This document shows positions 7,050 through 14,733 of a DNA stretch of 16,453 bases, one piece after another; the stretch's first letter is position 1, and every line of letters begins with the position of its first letter. Both the position numbers and the translations under genes were made by a program. Source of the DNA: Betaproteobacteria bacterium RIFCSPLOWO2_02_FULL_68_150 (lineage in GTDB: Bacteria; Pseudomonadota; Gammaproteobacteria; Burkholderiales; SG8-39); NCBI GenBank assembly GCA_001771975.1, contig MERE01000006.1:1-16453 (forward strand). Reading direction: 5' to 3'. The notes below the pieces were generated by a model. The model made no database searches and was not told where the DNA came from. It saw nothing but the letters and a program-made list of their open reading frames with translations.

Positions 7050-7727
7050 GTGCCCTCCACAGCAGAACAATTCGAACGCCTGCTCGCCGAGCGTTACAGC
7101 TGCCGCGCCTTCCTGCCGCAGCCGGTGGCGACCGAGACGATCGAGCGCATCCTCGCGCTCGCGCAGCGCACGCCCTCGTGGTGCAACGCGCAGCCCTGGC
7201 AGGTTTACATCACGCGCGGCGGCGCGACCGGGCGCTTCAGGCAAGAACTCTTCGCATACGCAGCGGCCCACAAGGCCGAACCGGAGTACCCGTTTCCGCG
7301 CGAATACCGCGGCGTTTACCTCGAGCGGCGGCGCGCCTGCGGCTTCCAGCTCTACGCATCGGTCGGCATCGCGCGCGGCGACCGCGAGGCCTCGGCGCGG
7401 CAGACGATGGAGAACTTTCGCCTCTTCGGCGCGCCGCACGCCATGATCGTGACCACCGACGAGGCGCTCGGCGTCTACGGCGTGCTCGATTGCGGCGCCT
7501 GGGTCAACAATTTCATGCTCGCGGCGCGCGCCTGTGGGGTGGCGTGCATTGCGCAGGCGGCGCTTGCCGCGCACCCGAAGCTCGTGCGGGAGTTCTTCGG
7601 CATCGGCGAGGATCGCCGCATCGTCTGCGGCATGTCGTTCGGCCACGAGGATGGCGCGCAGCCGGTGAACCGGTTCCGCACCGAGCGCGCGGAGATCGCA
7701 AGCGTCGTGCGGTGGCTCGACGAGTAG
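7050..7727 (+). CDS. Nitroreductase-family flavoprotein
   Basis: The 225-aa product belongs to the FMN-dependent nitroreductase fold. It shows the N-terminal flavin-phosphate motif RYSCRAF (residues 15-21), TPSWCNAQPW (41-50), GAPHAMIVTTDE, the helix DCGAWVNNFMLAARACGV and the closing strand RRIVCGMSFGHED. Family members are homodimeric NAD(P)H oxidoreductases acting on nitroaromatics, quinones or enones; the physiological substrate is not evident. I chose the GTG at 7050, where VPSTAEQFERLL fits the family N-terminus and AGGGG lies 4 nt upstream. An earlier in-frame GTG at 6954 would add 32 Arg/Pro-rich residues and is unlikely. The gene follows iclR on the same strand by 100 nt, so read-through from the iclR promoter is possible, but no functional link to the ubiD operon is shown. 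It converges with the MFS gene across 12 bp without a clear terminator. Confidence 0.88.
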   Translation: MPSTAEQFERLLAERYSCRAFLPQPVATETIERILALAQRTPSWCNAQPWQVYITRGGATGRFRQELFAYAAAHKAEPEYPFPREYRGVYLERRRACGFQLYASVGIARGDREASARQTMENFRLFGAPHAMIVTTDEALGVYGVLDCGAWVNNFMLAARACGVACIAQAALAAHPKLVREFFGIGEDRRIVCGMSFGHEDGAQPVNRFRTERAEIASVVRWLDE

Positions 7728-7739
7728 GGCCGCTGCGGT

Positions 7740-9002
7740 TCAGGCCGGCCGCGCGGGGCGCCTGGCCAGCAGGAAGAACACCGAGCCAAGGCCCGCGAGC
7801 AGCGCGACCACGGTAAAGCCGGCGCGGTAGTTGCCGGTGGCGTCGGCCAGGATGCCGGAGATCATCGCGCCGCCGATCTGGCCGAGCACGACGATCATGA
7901 ACGAGAGGCCGAGGATCATGCCGATGGCGCTGCGCCCGAAGTAGTCGGCGCGGATCGCCTGCATGAACGGGCCGCGCAGGCCCCAGGCGCTGCCATGCAG
8001 CAGCGCATAGGCGACCACCATTGCGCCAGTGGCAAGCACCGTGGCGTCGGCATACGTGAGGCAAAGCAGCCCCGCCATGTGCATCAGCATGCAGGCCGCC
8101 GAGATGACGCGCTTGTCGTAGCGGTCGCCGATCGCCCAGCCGATCGCGATGCCGCCGATCTGCGAAACGGTCTGCAGCATGATGAAAAGCGACGCCACCT
8201 CGACCGTGTAGCCCAGGCCCTCCTTCATGTGGGTGATCGCATGCACGTTGACCGCGCTCACCACGAACAGAGCAAAGCCGTGGCCGAGCGAGAGCAGCCA
8301 GAATGCGGGCGTGCGCACCGCCTCGCGCGCGGTGAAATCGCGCGTCTCGTGCTTCTCGTCCGCCCGCAGATCCGGCGCGGCAGCGGCAGCCGCAGGCGCC
8401 GGAGCGGGCTCGCCGTCGATCAGCTCGCCGCAATCCTCCGGCCGGCGCCGGAAGACGAGCGAGAGCGGAATGCAGGTCACAAGCACGATCACACCGGAGG
8501 CGAATGCGGTGGCGCGCCAGCCGTACGCCGCGAGCGACCACGCTACGGCGGGCACCGCGATGCCGCCGAGCGCGAAGCCGAACTGGAGCGAGGAGAGGGC
8601 GCGGGCGCGCTTGCGCTCGAACCAGTGGATCAATGCGACGTTGAGCGGAAAGAAACCGCACAGGCTCGCGCCGAGCGCAACCACGAGGAAGGCGCCATAG
8701 AAGCCGAGCAGCGAATCGATCTGCGAGAGCAGCATGAAGCCGACACCGAACACCACCACTCCGGTGCGGATCACGCCCTGCGTGCCGAAACGGTCGATCA
8801 CCCAGCCGAGCACCGGGCCGAGGATCGCGGCCTCGACCTGGTGCAGGGCGGCAGCGCCGGCGAGCTCGGTCTTCGACCAGCCGCGATCGTCGCGCAGCAC
8901 CGCGACGTAGGCGCCGAAGGCCTGCAGCAGCAGGCAGGACAGCACGAACTGCATGGCGCAGCCCGCGCCGACCATTTTCCAGCCGTGGAAGATCCGCTTC
9001 AT
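7740..9002 (-). CDS. MFS transporter (monocarboxylate/oxalate-formate antiporter-like)
   Basis: The 420-aa product is an integral membrane protein with about twelve hydrophobic segments and the two-bundle layout of the major facilitator superfamily. The opening HGWKMVGAG, the early ILGPVLGWVIDRFG loop (motif-A-like, after the second helix) and a charged central linker rich in Pro/Ala (about residues 200-230) resemble the OFA/MCT-type carboxylate transporters. A second-half equivalent, IAIGWAIGDRYDKR, is also visible. The substrate cannot be assigned. The ATG at 9002 has only weak ribosome-site candidates (CAGG close by, GAGG further off). It lies 45 nt after the creD-like stop on the same strand, so the two may be co-transcribed. 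The stop lies 12 bp from the convergent nitroreductase stop. Confidence 0.88.
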   Translation of the reverse strand: MKRIFHGWKMVGAGCAMQFVLSCLLLQAFGAYVAVLRDDRGWSKTELAGAAALHQVEAAILGPVLGWVIDRFGTQGVIRTGVVVFGVGFMLLSQIDSLLGFYGAFLVVALGASLCGFFPLNVALIHWFERKRARALSSLQFGFALGGIAVPAVAWSLAAYGWRATAFASGVIVLVTCIPLSLVFRRRPEDCGELIDGEPAPAPAAAAAAPDLRADEKHETRDFTAREAVRTPAFWLLSLGHGFALFVVSAVNVHAITHMKEGLGYTVEVASLFIMLQTVSQIGGIAIGWAIGDRYDKRVISAACMLMHMAGLLCLTYADATVLATGAMVVAYALLHGSAWGLRGPFMQAIRADYFGRSAIGMILGLSFMIVVLGQIGGAMISGILADATGNYRAGFTVVALLAGLGSVFFLLARRPARPA

Positions 9003-9047
9003 CGCCTGCGGCAGCGTACCTCAGCCGCGGGTCGGCGCGCGCCTGTT

Positions 9048-10391
9048 TCACTCCTGCGGGGCGTCGCGGCGCGTGACCCGGTACCAGTCGACGTTGCGTG
9101 TCGCGAGCATGGCGCCGCCGAGAAGCAGGAACAGCAGCACCGAGCCGCCGAGGAGGGCGTGGTCTTCGGCCTGCAGCAGGGTATAGAGGACCGCGTAGAG
9201 CGCCGCAAGCGCGCCGCCGAACGCGAAGCCTGCCGCGGCGCTTTGCAACACGCGAACCACGTACGCGGTGACGATGCCTACGCAGCCGAGGGTCGCGAGC
9301 GCGTAGGCGAGGCCGAAGCGCAGGTGCTCCGAGAGTGCCGTCAGGAGCAGGAAGAAGATCGCCAGCGCGAGGCCGATCAGGACGTACTGGATCGGATGGA
9401 TCATGAGTCTTCTCAGCAGCTCGAAGAGGAAGAACGCGGCGAACATCAGGCCGACGAAGAGAAAGCCGTATTTCGAGGCGCGCTCGAGCTGCTGGTAGAG
9501 GCCCACCGGTTCGATGAAGGAAACGCCCAGCTCCTGCGCCGCGAGTCCCGGGCAGGCGTCCTTGCGGCACGCGGCGAGCCGTTCCGCACCCTGCGCCGCG
9601 TAGCGCGAGACCTGCCACTCGGCGCTGAAGCCGTTGTCCTGCCGTTCGGATTTCACCGGCAGAAACAGACCCTGAAAGGACGGATGCGGCCAGTCGGCGC
9701 GCAGCGCGACGCCGGTATCGCGGCCGAGCGGCACGACGGAGAGCGATTCGGAGCCCGCCAGCTCGAGCGAAAAGGCGAAAGCGAGCGTGCGCGCTTCGGC
9801 GGCGGGCGCGAGGCCGAGGTCGGCGTGAATCCCCGTGGCGAGTGCCGGGTCGCCGGCGCCGGGTACGAAGGCGAACGTCTCGCCGTCGAGCGAGAGCGGC
9901 GAGACCTTGCGGATGCCGCGCGGATCCGAGATGCCGAGAACGAGCTGCGGCGTCCCCCAGAGGTAGCGGTAACTGGCGTCGTGCAAGTGCGCCGGCAGCG
10001 TGATGCTGCCCTGTGCCTGGACACTTGCGGTGTACAGGCGCGCCGTGTAGATGCCGCGCGACTTCACGTGCGTGGCGGCGGCGATCGACCAGCTCACGCG
10101 CTCTACCGGCAGGCGCAGCCGCATTGATTCGGTGCGCTCGCTGCGCCGCTCCCGGAGCGCGCCGTCGATCGTCTCGCGCGTGGTCTCGGTCCAGCTGCGC
10201 TCGTACGGAATCAGCAGGTAGGGACCCGCGAGCACCTGGCGCTTGCCCCAGCCCAGCGCGATTGCGTCGACCGCCTGGTTGCGCCGCGCCTGGCGCTCGG
10301 CGATCAGGTCGCGGATCATGTTCACCGGCACGAGCAGCGCCAGCGCGAGCGCCGCGATGAGCAAGGTCTTGATGGCGATGGTGCGATTCAC
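9048..10391 (-). CDS. creD: CreD-family inner membrane protein
   Basis: The 447-aa product matches CreD, an inner-membrane protein linked in other bacteria to the CreBC two-component system, envelope integrity and beta-lactam response. It has one N-terminal membrane segment (about residues 8-25), a large periplasmic domain containing LAGPYLLIPYERSW, and five C-terminal membrane segments. One of these carries the characteristic HPIQYVLIGLALAIFFLLL followed by TALSEH. The protein is full length. The start is a GTG with a weak, distant GGAG. It is chosen because the first membrane helix begins just after it and no suitable ATG exists upstream. No creB or creC gene is visible nearby. It lies 136 nt after dinB, and I see no convincing promoter in that gap. 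Confidence 0.9.
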   Translation of the reverse strand: MNRTIAIKTLLIAALALALLVPVNMIRDLIAERQARRNQAVDAIALGWGKRQVLAGPYLLIPYERSWTETTRETIDGALRERRSERTESMRLRLPVERVSWSIAAATHVKSRGIYTARLYTASVQAQGSITLPAHLHDASYRYLWGTPQLVLGISDPRGIRKVSPLSLDGETFAFVPGAGDPALATGIHADLGLAPAAEARTLAFAFSLELAGSESLSVVPLGRDTGVALRADWPHPSFQGLFLPVKSERQDNGFSAEWQVSRYAAQGAERLAACRKDACPGLAAQELGVSFIEPVGLYQQLERASKYGFLFVGLMFAAFFLFELLRRLMIHPIQYVLIGLALAIFFLLLTALSEHLRFGLAYALATLGCVGIVTAYVVRVLQSAAAGFAFGGALAALYAVLYTLLQAEDHALLGGSVLLFLLLGGAMLATRNVDWYRVTRRDAPQE

Positions 10392-10527
10392 GGGAACTCG
10401 CTCGCTCCAGGTGGCAACGGCAGCGAGATTGAACCGGGATTGCGGCGTCGCGCGGCCGAATCGTGGCGAGCAGCGGCGTCAAACGAGGCGAACTGGTGGC
10501 GGGCAGCCGCCGCTGGTTGACGAGGGG

Positions 10528-11613
10528 TCAATCGCCGAACGGAAGCCATTCCTCCGCGGGCGGCCGTTCGTCGTCGCCGGCGAGTCCATGCACCCCGACA
10601 CCCAGCAGCCGCACCTGCCGCCGCGCAGCATCGGTCCGCTCGAGCAGCGCCAGCGCGCGTGCCGCGATTGCAGCCGGTTCGCCTGTCGGAGCCGCTTCGG
10701 TGTGGCTGCGCGTCACGGTGGTGAAATCGGCGTAGCGCACCTTGATCGTCACGCCGCGCGCGAGCAGGTTCTTTTTCCCGAGCGAGGCCGCGACGCGGTA
10801 CGCGAGCCGCTCGAGTTCGGCGCGCATCTCGCCCAGGTCGTCGAGATCCTGCGCATAGGTCGTCTCGCCGGAGATCGATTTCCACGGCCGGTGCGGCTCG
10901 ACCGGCCGCGGGTCGTCGCCGTGCGACAGGCGCGCAAGCCACTCCGCCAGGCTGCCGACGGCGCGCGAGAGCGCGACGCGGTCGGCAACGCGCACCTCGA
11001 CGAGTCTTTCGATGCCGATGGCGCGCAGCTTGCGTGCCGTGACCGGTCCGACGCCCCAGAGCGCCTCGACCGGAAGCTGCTGCAGGAAACTCTCGACGCG
11101 CTCGGGTGCGATCACCGTCAGGCCGTCGGGTTTGCGCCAGCCCGAGGCGATCTTGGCCAGGAACTTGTTCGGCGCCACGCCCGCCGAGCAGCTCAAGGCG
11201 GTTTCGTCGCGGATGCGCGCCTTGAGCCGCAGCGCCACGTCGCGCGCAAGCGGCTCGCGCCACAGGTTCTCGGTGACGTCCAGGTAAGCCTCGTCGAGCG
11301 ACAGCGGTTCCACCAGCGGCGTGGCCGAGCGCAGGATCGCCATCACCTGCTGTGACACGGCGCGATAGCGCGCGAAATCCGGCGGCACGACGACAAGCTG
11401 CGGACACAGGCGCAGCGCACGCGCCATCGGCATCGCGGAGCGCACGCCGAAAGCTCGCGCCTCGTAGCTCGAGGCCGCCACCACGCCGCGCGACTCGGGC
11501 GAGCCGCCGACCGCCACCGGCCGGCCGCGCAGGGCCGGGTCGTCGCGCTGCTCCACGGAGGCGTAGAACGCGTCCATGTCGAGGTGGATGATGCGGCGCG
11601 GGGTCGCTGCCAT
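10528..11613 (-). CDS. dinB: DNA polymerase IV, Y-family translesion polymerase
   Basis: The 361-aa product is a DinB-type error-prone polymerase. Catalytic metal ligands are visible in IIHLDMDAFYASVE (Asp12, with Asp14 nearby) and in LSLDEAYLDVTE (Asp107, Glu108). SYEAR (49-53) in the fingers, SCSAGVAPNKFLAKIAS in the palm and GVGPVTARKL in the thumb hairpin region are also present, and a little-finger domain follows. The sequence ends in the short acidic-aromatic tail EEWLPFGD, which resembles the clamp-binding peptide of Pol IV (typically QLxLxF-like), in a degenerate form. I chose the ATG at 11613; a TTG 18 nt further upstream is possible and neither has a good ribosome site. No LexA box is apparent between it and the divergent DUF1993 gene. 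Confidence 0.94.
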   Translation of the reverse strand: MAATPRRIIHLDMDAFYASVEQRDDPALRGRPVAVGGSPESRGVVAASSYEARAFGVRSAMPMARALRLCPQLVVVPPDFARYRAVSQQVMAILRSATPLVEPLSLDEAYLDVTENLWREPLARDVALRLKARIRDETALSCSAGVAPNKFLAKIASGWRKPDGLTVIAPERVESFLQQLPVEALWGVGPVTARKLRAIGIERLVEVRVADRVALSRAVGSLAEWLARLSHGDDPRPVEPHRPWKSISGETTYAQDLDDLGEMRAELERLAYRVAASLGKKNLLARGVTIKVRYADFTTVTRSHTEAAPTGEPAAIAARALALLERTDAARRQVRLLGVGVHGLAGDDERPPAEEWLPFGD

Positions 11614-11687
11614 TGCAAGGGGAGGGTACAACGACCGGAGTGGGACTAGAATGCGCGGCCTATCCCAGCCCTCCCGCGGAAACCGAA

Positions 11688-12194
11688 ATGAATATTTCCA
11701 TGCACCAGGCGAGCGCGCCGCGCTTCGTCAACATGCTGAACAACCTCGCCGCCATCCTGGACAAGGCCGCCGCGCACGCCGAAGCGAAGAAAATCGACCC
11801 TCAGGTCCTGCTCGGCAGCCGGCTCTATCCGGACATGTTCCCGCTGGCGCGCCAGGTGCAGATCGCCTGCGACAACGCCAAGGGCGCGGTCGCGCGCCTC
11901 GCCGGGATCGAGATCCCGAAGCACGAGGACACGGAAAAATCCTTCGACGAGCTGAAGGCGCGCATCGCGAAGACGGTCGAGTTCGTCGACGGCGTCCAGC
12001 CGGCACGGATCGACGGCACGGAAGACAAGGACATCCATCTCAAGCTGGGCAAGAGGGAAGTCACCTGGAAAGGCATGCAGTATCTGCTCGGTTTCGCGCT
12101 GCCGAATTTCTACTTCCATGTCCTGACCGCGTACGCGATCCTGCGCCACAACGGCGTCGAGCTCGGCAAGCACGACTACATCGGCAATCCCTGA
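11688..12194 (+). CDS. DUF1993 family protein
   Basis: The 168-aa cytoplasmic protein begins MNISMHQASAPRFVNMLNNL and matches the DUF1993 family, which adopts a DinB-like four-helix bundle in the wider structural classification. Function is unknown. Typical family segments include SRLYPDMFPLARQVQIACDNAK, LARLAGIE-like VARLAGIEIPKHEDTEKS, and the C-terminal PNFYFHVLTAYAILRHNGVELGKHDY. Its histidines (in FYFHVLTAYAILRH) could bind metal. The ATG at 11688 is chosen because homology begins there, with GGA 7 nt upstream; in-frame sequence further up overlaps the dinB start region and is not family-like. TAGAAT at 11647-11652 is a possible -10 element without a matching -35. It is divergent from dinB and converges with the 95-aa gene, with only six bases between the stops. 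Confidence 0.85.
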   Translation: MNISMHQASAPRFVNMLNNLAAILDKAAAHAEAKKIDPQVLLGSRLYPDMFPLARQVQIACDNAKGAVARLAGIEIPKHEDTEKSFDELKARIAKTVEFVDGVQPARIDGTEDKDIHLKLGKREVTWKGMQYLLGFALPNFYFHVLTAYAILRHNGVELGKHDYIGNP

Positions 12195-12200
12195 GCGCGC

Positions 12201-12488
12201 CTAGCGGCGCTGATGCAGGCTCCCGAGATCGAGATCCGCGGCGTCGAAGCGCACCGCGGCCTTGGCCGCAGCCGCCGCAGCGAGCGTGATGGGATTGGCT
12301 TCGCGGTCTTCCAGGTAGAACGCCTCAGCGAGCCGGAAGCTCAACTGGGCCAGTGCCTGCGGCTGCGGCAGACCGGCTCCCACGCCGCCGCTGCCGGCGT
12401 AGACGCGGCCCGTCAGTTCGACGTAGATTTTCCGGGCCAGATCCGCGACCGGGTCGGTTGCCTTTGCCGTTGCCGCCGGAGCGCTCAT
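12201..12488 (-). CDS. Conserved-looking small protein of unknown function downstream of the cyclase
   Basis: I do not recognise this 95-aa protein. It has an Ala-rich N-terminus, an amphipathic stretch DLARKIYVELTGRVYAG (residues 15-31), a central Gly/Pro-rich turn, a second helix ALAQLSFRLAEAFYLEDREANP and an acidic end. No signal peptide, membrane segment or metal motif is apparent, so it is probably a small cytoplasmic helical protein. The ATG has AGGCGGA about 5 nt upstream. It lies 33 nt after the stop of the adenylate cyclase gene on the same strand, so it is probably co-transcribed and could be a partner of it, though nothing in the sequence proves that. Confidence 0.7.
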   Translation of the reverse strand: MSAPAATAKATDPVADLARKIYVELTGRVYAGSGGVGAGLPQPQALAQLSFRLAEAFYLEDREANPITLAAAAAAKAAVRFDAADLDLGSLHQRR

Positions 12489-12521
12489 GAAAGTCCGCCT
12501 GATCGTGAATGGGGGCTCATG

Positions 12522-14153
12522 CTACGCCTGTTTCGCTTCGGCCGGCGTGATATCGGCGGGCGCTACGGTGAACAGCTCGTACTCGCCTTCGAGACCCTTC
12601 AGCCGGTGGCGTCCCGCCGGCACCAGCTTGCCCGGTACCTGCGCGGCGAAGGCCGCCGAGGCGAGCAGCCCGTGGTTCAGTTCCTTGGTCATGCTCTCGA
12701 TGCGCGCCGCCTCGTTCGCCGCGGTGCCGATCACGGTGAAATCGAGCCGCTGCGGCACACCGACGTTGCCGTAGGTGACGGTGCCCACGTGCAGCCCGAT
12801 GCCAAAGCGCATCGGCGGCGCGTCCGGGTGTTCGCCGTTGGCCGCGGCGACGCGCTCCGCGGCCAACGCGGCCGCCTGCAAGGCGCGGCGGCAGGCATCT
12901 TCGGCGCCCGAGGCGGTGGGAAAGATCGCCAGCACCGCGTCGCCGATGTACTTCAGCACCTCGCCGCCCTTTTTCAGCACCGCTCCCGCCATGCAATAGA
13001 AAAAGCGGTTGAGCTGTTCCAGGTACTCCTCGCGCGGCAGGCTTCCCGAGAGCACCGTAGAGTCGCGGAAATCGCAGAACCAGATCACGGCATCGATGTG
13101 CTCGCCGTCGCCGCGCTTCACCAGGCCGTTCAACACGCGCTTGCCGGTGTGGTGCCCGAGGTAGGTCTCGAGCAGCGCGACGGCGGTGCGCCGCAGGGCA
13201 TGCACTTCGAACAGGCGCCCGAGCATCGGCATCACCTCGTACATCTGGCCCAGGTGCGCCACGCCGAAGCCGCCGCGCGCGAACGAAGTCATCGAGATGA
13301 CGTTGATCTGGCCGTCGCTGAAGCGAAACGGCATCGCGAGGTAATCGGTCGCGCCTTCCCGGTGCAGGTCGCGCACCACCGGGAAATCGAGCTTGACGCC
13401 CGCGTCTTCGAGCCGCCGGCGCACGCCTCCGGCGCCCCGGATGATGGGCGCGAAGGGGCTGTCGGCGAACCGCGGCTGCAGCAGGATGTCGTGCGGCTCG
13501 TAGACGATGCGGATCTCGGGTGAGTCGGCGCGCCACACCAGCACGGTGGCGAAGATTTGCGGGTGCAGCGTGGGAATGATGACGGTGCTGCGGTCCACCG
13601 GGCAGCCGCTCGCGCGCAGGAAGCCGAGAAACTGCTTTGCCAGCTCCGCGGCCGAGGCGGCTTTCCAGGCGTCCTTCAGCAGCCAGCCGGCGAGCGGGTT
13701 GGCGTGCAGGCCGGCGATATTGGCCTCCAGGAACGGCACTTCGTCGTCGCCCTCATACAGCGCCGAGATCTTGCTGCGATAGAACGAAAGATGGCCCTGG
13801 ATCGCCTCGGCGCCCCGGTAGGGCGCTTCGTAGGCCCAGGCGGCGTTTTCCACGCGCCGGCCATCGATTTCCAGCGACCAGTAGCTCGCATCGCCCCTGA
13901 ACGGGCAATGCGAGTGGTGGGTCGTCTTGCGGAGGAGATCCATGCGGATGTCCTCCTTCGGGATGTAGTGCGAGGGCGGCTGGCGCGTTTCATGCAATAC
14001 GATCGCGCGCGTCGTGTCGGCGATCCACGTGCCGTTGAATTCGACCCGTACCCGCTTGGGGCACGGTACGTAGCGCAGTTCGTAATCGCCGGGACGCGCC
14101 GGCGCAGGCGCGGCGGGTTGCGATGCGTTCTCGGATTTACTGCGCTGCTTCAT
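12522..14153 (-). CDS. DUF427 domain fused to class III adenylate cyclase
   Basis: The 543-aa protein has three parts. Residues about 33-127 are a DUF427 (COG2343) domain with its signature KTTHHSHCPFRGDASYW (76-92), EAPYRGAEAIQGH and FY; its function is unknown. Residues about 150-330 resemble the GAF-like regulatory region of proteobacterial cyclases (ATDYLAMPFRFSDGQINVISM at 268-288). Residues about 350-530 are the catalytic domain. All key residues are present: metal-binding D361 and D405, adenine-selecting K401 and D471, and transition-state N480 and R484. It should therefore make cAMP from ATP. Cyclases of this type act as homodimers. No membrane segment is seen. The ATG follows GGAGG at 6 nt, though part of that site lies in a hairpin. 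It is 54 nt after the lipoprotein gene and divergent, at a distance, from a cyclic-nucleotide-binding kinase. The architecture is unusual because DUF427 is normally a stand-alone protein. Confidence 0.93.
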   Translation of the reverse strand: MKQRSKSENASQPAAPAPARPGDYELRYVPCPKRVRVEFNGTWIADTTRAIVLHETRQPPSHYIPKEDIRMDLLRKTTHHSHCPFRGDASYWSLEIDGRRVENAAWAYEAPYRGAEAIQGHLSFYRSKISALYEGDDEVPFLEANIAGLHANPLAGWLLKDAWKAASAAELAKQFLGFLRASGCPVDRSTVIIPTLHPQIFATVLVWRADSPEIRIVYEPHDILLQPRFADSPFAPIIRGAGGVRRRLEDAGVKLDFPVVRDLHREGATDYLAMPFRFSDGQINVISMTSFARGGFGVAHLGQMYEVMPMLGRLFEVHALRRTAVALLETYLGHHTGKRVLNGLVKRGDGEHIDAVIWFCDFRDSTVLSGSLPREEYLEQLNRFFYCMAGAVLKKGGEVLKYIGDAVLAIFPTASGAEDACRRALQAAALAAERVAAANGEHPDAPPMRFGIGLHVGTVTYGNVGVPQRLDFTVIGTAANEAARIESMTKELNHGLLASAAFAAQVPGKLVPAGRHRLKGLEGEYELFTVAPADITPAEAKQA

Positions 14154-14162
14154 CCACCGCCT

Positions 14163-14199
14163 CCGGCCGGGAGCGGGGATTCTAGCCCCGGCTGGCCGG
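14163..14199 (-). promoter_or_regulatory. GC-rich hairpin overlapping the cyclase ribosome-binding site
   Basis: CCGGCC at 14163-14168 pairs perfectly with GGCCGG at 14194-14199, and an inner stem CGGGG/CCCCG (14174-14178 with 14186-14190) extends it with small bulges. On the minus-strand transcript the last stem bases are also the first bases of the GGAGG preceding the cyclase ATG. No U-run follows, so it is not a typical intrinsic terminator. It could weaken cyclase translation or partly attenuate read-through from the lipoprotein gene. The loop contains TAGAAT (minus strand), a possible -10 element without a matching -35. Confidence 0.4.
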
Positions 14200-14207
14200 C
14201 GCCGCGA

Positions 14208-14717
14208 TCAGCGGGGCGGTGGCGGCGGCGGGGTGCCGGGCGGTGGCGGCGGCGGCGCGCTGTAGCCGCGGCGCTGTCCTTCGTAGCGCCCCGAAGTCGG
14301 GATCTGATGGCCTTTGGCGTACATGCATTGCACGTAGCTCACGTCGTAGCGTCGCTGCATCGCGCCGGCGGAACTCTGTGCGGCCCCGGCGCCCGCGGCG
14401 GAACCCAGGATCAGCCCGGTCCCGGCGCCGGCGGCGGCGCCGCGATGACCGCCGATGATGGCGCCGGCGGCGGCGCCGACTGCAGTGCCGATGGCCGCGC
14501 TTTTCACGCCGCTGTCGACCTGCGCCTGTTCCGGCGTGGCGCCGGTCTGCGCGCTGGCGAAATTGCGGCACTCGTAATCGTCGGCACGGAACTGGTCGAA
14601 GTTCTTGCCGCTTCCGGGCAGCACCATCACGCTCGGTCCGCTCGGCGGCAAAGTAGCGCAGGCACCCAGCAGGAGCACGGCGCCAAGGGCGGTCCAGCGA
14701 AATTTCGGTGCGTTCAT
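14208..14717 (-). CDS. Glycine-zipper lipoprotein with polyproline tail
   Basis: The 169-aa product starts with a lipoprotein signal peptide ending in the lipobox LGAC, so Cys20 would be lipidated and the protein anchored in an envelope membrane. Residues about 70-111 form a glycine zipper (repeated G-x3-G spacing, AIGTAVGAAAGAIIGG) resembling YmgG/Rick_17kDa-type outer-membrane proteins. Cys50 and Cys131 could form a disulfide. The C-terminus consists of two PPPPPP blocks, encoded by an 18-bp direct repeat (14214-14231 and 14238-14255) that could slip during replication. The ATG has AAGGAG upstream at a good distance. It follows the Tyr-rich exported protein gene by 16 nt, so they are very likely one transcript. 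A structural envelope role is inferred; no specific partner is known. Confidence 0.82.
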   Translation of the reverse strand: MNAPKFRWTALGAVLLLGACATLPPSGPSVMVLPGSGKNFDQFRADDYECRNFASAQTGATPEQAQVDSGVKSAAIGTAVGAAAGAIIGGHRGAAAGAGTGLILGSAAGAGAAQSSAGAMQRRYDVSYVQCMYAKGHQIPTSGRYEGQRRGYSAPPPPPPGTPPPPPPR

Positions 14718-14733
14718 GCCTGTTCTCCTTGAA

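Noticed and set aside
7728..7760. Terminator between the convergent nitroreductase and MFS genes
   Set aside because: GC-rich GGCC repeats are present but no stable stem with a following T-run can be drawn.
7995..10127. A 710-residue open frame on the plus strand
   Set aside because: It is antisense to the MFS and creD genes, which have clear family motifs, and its own product is low-complexity Arg/Glu/His/Ala-rich sequence.
7513..10482. A 989-residue open frame on the minus strand spanning the MFS and creD region
   Set aside because: It is an out-of-frame shadow of the MFS and creD genes, extremely Arg/Ala/Gly-rich with no family features. Long spurious frames are expected at this GC content.
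11614..11687. LexA (SOS) box in front of dinB
   Set aside because: No CTGT-N8-ACAG pattern is visible in the dinB-DUF1993 intergenic sequence.
12193..12212. Inverted repeat between the convergent DUF1993 and 95-aa gene stops as a bidirectional terminator
   Set aside because: Pairing is short and imperfect and there is no T-run on either strand.
12213..13523. A 436-residue plus-strand frame across the cyclase region
   Set aside because: It is antisense to the cyclase gene, whose catalytic residues are all intact; the frame is a codon-bias artefact.
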